From NCBI GenBank assembly GCA_030180135.1, contig CM058231.1:47688235-47752234 (forward strand): 64,000 nucleotides of DNA, given 5' to 3'. Made by a program: the position numbers and the translations under genes. The DNA comes from Orychophragmus violaceus. Lineage: Eukaryota; Streptophyta; Magnoliopsida; Brassicales; Brassicaceae. Under the pieces are notes generated by a model. It had not been told where the DNA came from. It saw only the letters and a list, made by a program, of their open reading frames with translations, and ran no database searches. Below, piece by piece: positions 57,501 through 64,000 of this stretch (positions are counted from its first letter, which is position 1; each line of letters opens with the position of its first letter).

Positions 57501-59795
57501 GAAGAGTTTGGAGGCCAAAGGAGTGATTGCAAGTGAAATGGTGATGAAGGACCAAACCGATGAGCTTGAAAGATTGAGTCATATGAAGATGTTACTTTAA
57601 CTTTTAGCTCTGGGATTATAAACACAAACCATGGGAAATTGAGCTGGATTTCTAATGGAGGTTGTGTGAAGTCATTCGGTGCTATATGGAAAGAGTTATG
57701 CCTGATTTACTGGATGCATCTCAACACAGTCTGCAAAAAAGCAGACAGACTCATATCGACCAGCGTATCGACCGAGCAGACCGATACGACCCCTCGGATT
57801 AAAAACAGACAGTTCATATCGACCAGCATATCGACCAGCCTGTCCGATACGACCCCTCGACAGAAAAATCCGAAGACTCATATCGACCAGCGCATCGACC
57901 GAGCAGACCGATACAGACCCCAGAAACTGCCTTGGATCCGGGTCAACACCCGGTTTGTTCCGGGTTGACCCGGCTCGCACCCTATTGACTATTTAAACCA
58001 AAAACCTATTTCTTATTGTTTCTTAAGCTTTATTTTATGTTCTAAACACTTTGTAAGAACAAGTTTGGATTTCTTTGATTAATCTAGTACTTCTTTTGTG
58101 ATTCCTTCATCAAATCTCTCAATCCATCATTAATCTCCGATGATCAACTCTATTTCTATGAGTTTAGTTGATCTAATGATGATTAGTGAGTAGTTCTTCA
58201 TATGGCTTATGGGTTAGGTAGGATTAGGTTGATTAGGGGTGATCAATGGATTTCTAGTGCTTGATTGTTTAAAATCTCATCTGTCAAAGTGTGTTTAATG
58301 TCTAATTAGCCTTGATCAAGTTGATTAGAATGCTTAAGATTTCTTGTTCACCATGTGTTCGATGAAATTCCTGTTCATAGCTTTGATAGAACTTTCACAT
58401 TCTAGCGCATGAGAATGTATGTTTAGAGTGATTGTTAGTTGTTTAGAACTTGTTTGATTGCTTGCTTGATTCTAATTCACAAATGAGAATTTGTTCTTGG
58501 ATTAGGATTAACTTCATTTCTTTGGTCATTGGTGTGTTTAGAGTATATGATCATCTAGAGCTAGGTTTAGGCATTCTAGCCTTGCATTTGGAGTGTTTCT
58601 TATGTTTTGTAGGTTCTTGGAGTGACTAAGGATGTTTGGAAGAGTTTGGAGGCCAAAGGAGTGATTGCAAGTGAAATGGTGATGAAGAACCAAACCGATG
58701 AGTTTGAAAGATTGAGTCATATGAAGATGTTACGTTAACTTTTAGCTCTGAATTCTAAATACAAATCATGGGAAATTGAGCTGGCTTTCTAATGGAGGTT
58801 GAGTGAAGTCATTCGGTGCTATATGGAAAGAGTTATGCCTGATTTACTAGATGCATCTCAACACAGTCTGCAAAAAAGCAGACAGACTCATATCGACCAG
58901 CGTATCGACCGAGCAGACCGATACGACCCCTCGGATTAAAAACAGACAGTTCATTGATAGGTTGTATAGTTTTCCCTATTCTACTGCAAGTGCACAGTTA
59001 ATGCAATCGTAGTATATAAGGTATCGAATCCCACAAGGACTCTCAGTCACACAATAGATTAATAGCAGTTCAGATTAAATTAAGCAAAGCAGATGTGATA
59101 GCAGTAAGCGAAATAAAAAACGAATCAAGTGAGTTTGTAAGCAAGAAGGCAAAGCGTTAGGTTTCAGGAGTTCTCAGGAAATCAGGAACGCAAGCAATTA
59201 ATCAATCAGGATCTAATCAATTACCATTCTAGAACTCAAAACACGGATATAGAATTAACCAAATTCCTTTGCGATAATTCTCTAAGTCTAAGTGCAGCAA
59301 ACCAAACTTCCGTTTGCGAGAACTAACAGATTAAACTAGCATTAATTCCAAGTTTGATATGTTCACAATTAACCTGAACCAAACTTTCGTTTGCGAACAG
59401 TTTAATTGCTTATCTAAGTTCTTTCTAGTTAAATTAACCAACTTCCGTTGAATTAATCAACCTAACATCATAACTCTGATTAGCTACTTCAGATTTAGCA
59501 TTAAGAACAACTCAGATAAAGAACTAGCAGATATGAATCTCTACAGATCAATTAAACTATAATTCTCTGAAATCCTTGATGAGAATCCTTCAACCTAACA
59601 GGTGATCTACTCAGACATGTTCATCGAAACAGAAAACATCTCAAGTAGAAAACCAAATATCATATAATCAAATAAGAACTGGGGTTCAAAATCAAGTCTC
59701 TTTCGAGATCAGGATCAGCCCCTCAACTCTCTCTGAGTAAAACTTAACGTAAGAAAAGCTTGTCTTAGCGTAGCCTAAACATTGGCTTAAAAACT

Positions 59796-59804
59796 CTATT
59801 TATA
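59796..59804 (-). promoter_or_regulatory. TATA box in the element C LTR
   Basis: The minus strand reads TATAAATAG within GGTTATAAATAGAGTTT, about 110 bp after the U3 tag pair in the sense direction. Confidence 0.55.
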
Positions 59805-59913
59805 ACCTAAAACACGTTTTGGGGCTTCTTTGTAAATGTTAGGAACTTCTGGGCAGGATTGCAGTTTCATCATTCTTTATTAAATCGGCGAGTCTGGCCC
59901 ATTCGCATATGCA

Positions 59914-59940
59914 ACGATCGATGCAGGTGTGCAACGATCG
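59914..59940. repeat. U3 tag pair of element C
   Basis: ACGATCG cores at 59914 and 59934, 20 bp apart, in GCAACGATCGATGCA / GCAACGATCGACGCA contexts. Position in U3 matches A and B. Confidence 0.7.
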
Positions 59941-60140
59941 ACGCAGTCTTCAAAACTGGACAGTGAACTCTGTCTCTCGGCCAAATACTCCAATTAGCTC
60001 CAGAAAGTGTCTAAATCACCAAATATGCTCCAAATGTGTTTGTACCTAATAAACACCTGAAAAGACTCTAAAACATAGTAAAAGACTCGATAAATAACAC
60101 ATATACCATGCTTAAAAGCCATAAAATCCATGGTATATCA

Positions 60141-61517
60141 ACTCCCCCACACTTAGCTCTTGCTTGTCCTCAAGCAAGACTAAGAACTAAATGTCGTCAA
60201 GAGGTTTGAAAACTCTTCAGAAACTCATTTCATCCTAGAAGCTACAATACTTAGATTCCCCTTAGTAAACCACTGCAAGAATCAATCACAGGATATCAAG
60301 ACCACAATGTACTTCCCCCACACTTAGCAACTGTCCTAGGTAAACTCCACAATCACATTCAAGCATTCAAATTCTCCCTACTGACTTCTGCAAGTATTTA
60401 AGTGCGGTCTCACCTAAGGAGTATCGATCTAAAGGCACATGGATTCTTACCTTATCAGCTCTAGACCACCATACTATCTTTCTCTAGTCCCTTTCTTCTC
60501 TTTCCCTTCTTTAACAACTGATTTTTCCCCACTGGGTATCATTTTATTTTTTTTATCAGTGTTCTTCCCGTTATGGGGTGTACTTTGGACACATTCCATG
60601 GATCACATGAGAGATAATAGTGTTTGCTACCATTCTCATGACCACTTCGGAGTTACTAACTCATCCTCAGTTTATTTTTATTTTTATTTTTTTTATTTTT
60701 TTATTTTTTACTTTATAGAAGGGGAGAAGGGGACTAAATAGGACAGGTTTACAGGCTGTGTCAGAACTAACAGGGAATCCGACATAAAGCATACCAAGCC
60801 CTTAGGTGAGAAATCTAAGTCAGTATTAAGGTTGAAGTCAGTAAAGGATCCTCTGATACCTGAAGTGATGTGGGTGTTCCCAGTAGGTTGATCTGTGATG
60901 GGGTTTTCTAATAGTCATAGATAGATCCTGCAACTTCATCCCAATGGTTATTTAAGTTCCTGCAAGTCTTGTAAATCTTCTCAGAAAATCATAGTTTCTT
61001 ACTTAAACAATTTTGACTCAATAAAACAAATTTTTTTTTGAAAAACGGACTGACTCTTAAGAAAACAGAAAACAAAAGTCAGTAGCACCTCCCCCACACT
61101 TAAGACACACTGTCCCCAGTAGTGTCCAGCGAAGGATCGGTAGAAAGAAAATAAAAATTGAAAAGGTGGAGTTATGTCTGTCGGGTTACCTCTGTCGTTA
61201 AGCATCGACCGTTGCACTGAGTGCATCGACCGTTACTTGGCGATTTTCGTGTATGGTCGATCGTTGCTCAGGACCGCAACGATCGCTGCAATGCAATTCC
61301 TTTCGTGTTGTGACGATCGATGCAAAAATGCATCGATCGCTGCACTGCGAATTAACCGAGACCTGCAAACATAAACTCACCAGAAACAAAAACAAACGTA
61401 AAATCCTAACAAAAACACCAAAAATGAAAAAGAAAAACACTAGTACCTAATGGTGGGTTGCCTCCCACCCAGCGCTTGTTTAAGGTCAATAGCTTGACTT
61501 TTGAAAAGAGGTCAAAC
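60141..61517 (-). other. Purine tract and 3' non-coding region of element C
   Basis: ACTCCCCCACAC (60141-60152) is the purine-tract complement. The rest is colinear with 6980-8242 of A. It includes a T-rich run (60670-60715). Three tag pairs lie at 61205/61226, 61257/61279 and 61313/61333. No ORF is supported. Confidence 0.65.
61205..61339. repeat. Three tag pairs in the 3' region of element C
   Basis: Core spacings are 21, 22 and 20 bp. The last pair forms a near-perfect hairpin: CGATCGATGCA and TGCATCGATCG around a short A-rich centre. Confidence 0.75.
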
Positions 61518-62867
61518 TTATGGAGGTTTCAACAGAGACTTTGAGTGTCTCTGTGAATGCCTTATCATCCATGGTGGTGTGTAAGCAGTAGCAGCATGAT
61601 GTCGTCCAAGAAACGTCGGGATGAATGTAGGGTGAAATTTACACTTGGGTGTTTTAACGCTCTTTCCTGCATTCAAAACAGTGGAGTCAGGAGGTTTAGA
61701 CTTAGAGGATTTATGTTTTACCTTTGGCAAAGATTTGATATTCGGAGCCTTCTGTTTATGAGTAGTTTTAGGCCTTGAAGATGTTAGAATAGGCTCTTGT
61801 GGAACCATCATCTTCTTGTCAACCACCAATGTGCACTGAACCTCATTTGTAGATTTAACGGGAGCTTTCGGGAATGGTATCGGAGGTTTGTAGGCTTTTT
61901 CCTTAGCAAGTTCTCGAGATATGGGCGAAACTGGTTCCCTTCGGGGTGCAACGATCGGTGCGTGTGATGCAACGATCGATGCTATCGTCTCCTCTCGTGT
62001 TTCAACTGTGGTCTCGGGTTTATCCGCCTCTCGGTCCATTCCAGCTATCTCAGATTCAAATTTCTCCTCTTGGCTTGGTCCCGCTTCAATCTGGACTATC
62101 CAAGTCAAAAGATCCATGTCAATCTCTGTTGAGTCAGGTGCATCGAAGCTTTCGAGCTCAGGTAATTCAACATCAAATCCCCCTCTGTCTTCCACAAATT
62201 CCACAGCCTTAACTGCTAGACATGATCCATGATCCATCTGTGTGTTATCCTGAGTGAGAATGTTGCTGTCTTGAGCTTCTTGAGAATCCTTTGTTGGGGT
62301 AGAACTTGGAACTTGATCCATCTGTGTGTCCAGCTGCTTCATACGAATGTTCAAGGATTCAAATTTTTCATTCAAATTAGTGTACAGGTTCTCTAGCTTC
62401 GAGCTGAGAGAAGCTGTGTTCTGCTGTTGTCTTTCAATTGATTGCTCTAACATCATCTCTAGTTTGCTCCTTTGTGTAGGAGATGCCAGATGGGAAGTAT
62501 AATTATGGTCTCTAGATCCTTGAGTGTGCCTAGAACCCTGTCTCTGCTGATGTTCCAAGGTATGTCCATAAGAGTCGGCTCCAGCCATGTAGCGTACCTC
62601 TGCAAACTTATCAGTTTCTGCCTCTGCTCGGAACTGTCTCTCCCTAAGTAAGATGTCGTGAATGTCATCTATCTTACTCTGCATTTCAGCTACTTGCCCA
62701 ACCAATACATGGTAATCTGGTAAGATGGGGTTTCCTTCCCCATCTATTTTCTGACCTTTTTCGTTGCATATGTGACCCTCATGGTCTCGCAGAACGCCGT
62801 TTTCACCGCGAATCAAAATCACAGGTTCCATGGCGTGGAACCTATTGAACGTCTCAGATCTCAGCAT
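61518..62867 (-). CDS. Element C protein: gag N-terminus fused to linker and tail, no gag core or protease
   Basis: The ATG at 62865-62867 gives a 449-residue open frame without stops. N-terminus: VILIRGENGVLRDHEGHICN, matching LILIPDAEGVLRD of the A gag. It then joins directly to AEMQSKIDDIHDILLRERQF, the equivalent of the post-core KIDYVHSILLGKK helix, so the capsid domain is deleted. Coiled-coil segments (LEMMLEQSIERQQQNTASL) and an acidic middle follow. The protease is absent. The end, HPTFIPTFLGRHHAATAYTP then PWMIRHSQRH, matches the tail of A'. Function unknown. It might be carried as a passenger or bind a helper element's Gag. Confidence 0.7.
   Translation of the reverse strand: MLRSETFNRFHAMEPVILIRGENGVLRDHEGHICNEKGQKIDGEGNPILPDYHVLVGQVAEMQSKIDDIHDILLRERQFRAEAETDKFAEVRYMAGADSYGHTLEHQQRQGSRHTQGSRDHNYTSHLASPTQRSKLEMMLEQSIERQQQNTASLSSKLENLYTNLNEKFESLNIRMKQLDTQMDQVPSSTPTKDSQEAQDSNILTQDNTQMDHGSCLAVKAVEFVEDRGGFDVELPELESFDAPDSTEIDMDLLTWIVQIEAGPSQEEKFESEIAGMDREADKPETTVETREETIASIVASHAPIVAPRREPVSPISRELAKEKAYKPPIPFPKAPVKSTNEVQCTLVVDKKMMVPQEPILTSSRPKTTHKQKAPNIKSLPKVKHKSSKSKPPDSTVLNAGKSVKTPKCKFHPTFIPTFLGRHHAATAYTPPWMIRHSQRHSKSLLKPP
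61951..61978. repeat. Tag pair in the element C coding region
   Basis: ACGATCG cores at 61951 and 61972, 21 bp apart, encode residues within SIVASHAPIVAP (seven-residue period). A further pair lies at 62886/62907 in the leader, also 21 bp. Confidence 0.7.
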
Positions 62868-63025
62868 CGCTGTCCTCGCCTTGTGTCGATCGTTGCAAGG
62901 TGAGCAACGATCGATGCAGTGCAAATCCCTGCGAATCCAAAAATCAAAAACGTGAGTAAACAAGAAAATTAAAAAGAATGCTTAGTCTAAATCCTAGTAC
63001 TAAATCTATAGGTGAACTCAAAGAG
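62868..63025 (-). other. Leader of element C
   Basis: This short leader lies between primer site and ORF. It contains the tag pair 62886/62907. The frame is open upstream of the chosen ATG (to 62963) but without another ATG. Confidence 0.55.
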
Positions 63026-63043
63026 TCCCCGGCAACGGCGCCA
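63026..63043 (-). other. Primer-binding site of element C (tRNA-Asp-like)
   Basis: The minus strand reads TGGCGCCGTTGCCGGGGA, intact, six bases from the LTR end. Confidence 0.9.
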
Positions 63044-63049
63044 AAAAAT

Positions 63050-64000
63050 TGATAGGTTGTATAGTTTTCCCTATTCTACTGCAAGTGCACAGTTAATGCA
63101 ATCGCAGTATATAAGGTATCGAATCCCACAAGGACTCTCAGTCACACAATAGATTAATAGCAGTTCAGATTAAATTAAGCGAAGCAGATGTGAAAGCAGT
63201 AAGCGAAATAAAAAACGAATCAAGTGAGTTTGTAAGCAAGAAGGCAAAGCGTTAGGTTTCAGGAGTTCTCAGGAAATCAGGAACGCAAGCAATTAATCAA
63301 TCAGGATCTAATCAATTACCATTCTAGAACTCAAAACACGGATATAGAATTAACCAAATTCCTTTGCGATAATTCTCTAAGTCTAAGTGCAGCAAACCAA
63401 ACTTCCGTTTGCGAGAACTAACAGATTAAACTAGCATTAATTCCAAGTTTGATATGTTCACAATTAACCTGAACCAAACTTTCGTTTGCGAACAGTTTAA
63501 TTGCTTATCTAAGTTCTTTCTAGTTAAATTAACCAACTTCCGCTGAATTAATCAACCTAACATCATAACTCTGATTAGCTACTTCAGATTTAGCATTAAG
63601 AACAACTCAGATAAAGAACTAGCAGATATGAATCTCTACAGATCAATTAAACTATAATTCTCTGAAATCCTTGATGAGAATCCTTCAACCTAACAGGTGA
63701 TCTACTCAGACATGTTCATCGAAACAGAAAACATCTCAAGTAGAAAACCAAATATCATATAATCAAATAAGAACTGGGGTTCAAAATCAAGTCTCTTTCG
63801 AGATCAGGATCAGCCCCTCAACTCTCTCTGAGTAAAACTTAACGTAAGAAAAGCTTGTCTTAGCGTAGCCTAAACATTGGCTTAAAAACTCTATTTATAA
63901 CCTAAAACACGTTTTGGGGCTTCTTTGTAAATGTTAGGAACTTCTGGGCAGGATTGCAGTTTCATCATTCTTTATTAAATCGGCGAGTCTGGCCCATTCG
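63050..64000 (-). repeat. 5' LTR of element C (partial, runs off the window end)
   Basis: It matches 58955 onward for 951 bp and stops at the window end, just before the U3 tags. About 235 bp should remain outside. Confidence 0.9.

Larger units (their letters stand above)
39152..58954 (+). repeat. Tandem array of about 17.4 monomers of 1138 bp
   Basis: The phase is set at TTAACTTCATTTCTTTGG. A fixed internal point (TTGAGCTGG) recurs at 39421, 40559, 41696, 42834, 43972, 45110, 46248, 47386, 48524, 49662, 50800, 51948, 53086, 54226, 55363, 56501, 57639 and 58776. Spacings are 1137-1140 bp except 1148 once, where a 10-base CGGCTCGCAC is doubled near 51137. Monomers are near-identical, in one orientation. 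The array starts abruptly at 39152 and is interrupted by element C at 58955 in the eighteenth unit, so it probably continues beyond the window. The monomer has an LTR-like layout (see findings). It is unrelated to the short centromeric satellites of Brassicaceae. Confidence 0.95.
58955..60140 (-). repeat. 3' LTR of element C
   Basis: The plus strand runs from TGATAGGTTGTATAG to CATGGTATATCA, 1186 bp. The overlap with 63050-64000 is almost identical; I noticed only about five differences in 950 bases (for example GTAGTATATAAGG / GCAGTATATAAGG), so the insertion is young. Confidence 0.9.
58955..64000 (-). mobile_element. Athila-like non-autonomous element C, inserted in the array
   Basis: This minus-strand element has a 3' LTR (58955-60140), 3' region, one ORF (61518-62867), leader, primer site and a 5' LTR (from 63050, cut by the window end). 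The interior is only 2.9 kb and lacks the gag core, protease, RT and integrase. The left flank is array sequence ending TTCAT (58950-58954), so TTCAT followed by ATCGACCAG is expected just after the element. Confidence 0.85.

Noticed and set aside
39152..58954. A CRISPR-like or centromeric short-satellite array
   Set aside because: The monomer is 1138 bp with no spacers, and the sequence is plant. It also does not resemble the short Brassicaceae centromeric satellite monomers.
39152..58954. A host gene cluster or rDNA array
   Set aside because: There is no exon structure, no rRNA motif and no recognisable protein domain in the monomer.
60670..60715. A T-rich run as a LINE tail
   Set aside because: It lies inside the conserved 3' region of element C and has counterparts in A (about 7510) and A' (about 24360).

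Overview
This window is eukaryotic, plant-type repeat DNA. I found no host gene, tRNA, rRNA or CRISPR array. Everything I can identify is transposable-element sequence or tandem repeat. The mix (Tat- and Athila-lineage Ty3/gypsy LTR elements with TGGCGCC-type primer sites, L1-type LINEs with an RNase H-like tail, and a long-monomer satellite) suggests heterochromatin, probably pericentromeric, of a Brassicaceae plant. The species assignment is an inference.

Layout. (1) Positions 1-14002 hold a decayed minus-strand Tat-lineage element, its 3' LTR cut by the window edge. It keeps a gag N-terminus, an integrase C-terminus and a long spacer rich in CCGAGCAG-like repeats. Athila-like element A (5829-12257, minus, TSD CGTCG) is nested in it. 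(2) Positions 14003-16502 are the 3' half of LINE-0, which the Tat element split. (3) About 16600-19260 is LINE-1: 5' UTR, ORF1 and the start of ORF2. (4) At 19261-19290 the sequence jumps back to Tat sequence, so about 16.7 kb (2591-19285) is tandemly duplicated. The second copy (19286-37243) carries Tat copy 2, element A' (22677-32391) and LINE-2 (32641-37243), and has lost about 6 kb at 32640/32641. A later plus-strand element B (25485-28727, TSD AACTT) sits inside A'. (5) Positions 37244-39151 are a decayed spacer with a gypsy gag remnant. (6) Positions 39152-58954 are a tandem array of about 17.4 monomers of 1138 bp. (7) Element C (58955 to beyond 64000, minus) is inserted in that array.

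Nothing here looks able to transpose alone. A, A', B and C have no reverse transcriptase or integrase, so they would depend on another element. They are held together by shared LTR design, a shared tRNA-Asp-like primer site, related gag-type ORFs, a shared C-terminal protein tail in A, A' and C, and pairs of TCGATCG-like tags.

The most unusual signals are: (i) the tag pairs, spaced 21 bp in 13 of 17 cases counted by eye, in U3, leader, 3' region and coding sequence of three diverged families; (ii) the 1138-bp array, whose monomer resembles an LTR in layout and which switches to a two-monomer higher-order pattern; (iii) the duplication junction, whose filler DNA appears copied from both flanks; (iv) element C, which lost the gag core and protease yet keeps an open frame of 449 codons.
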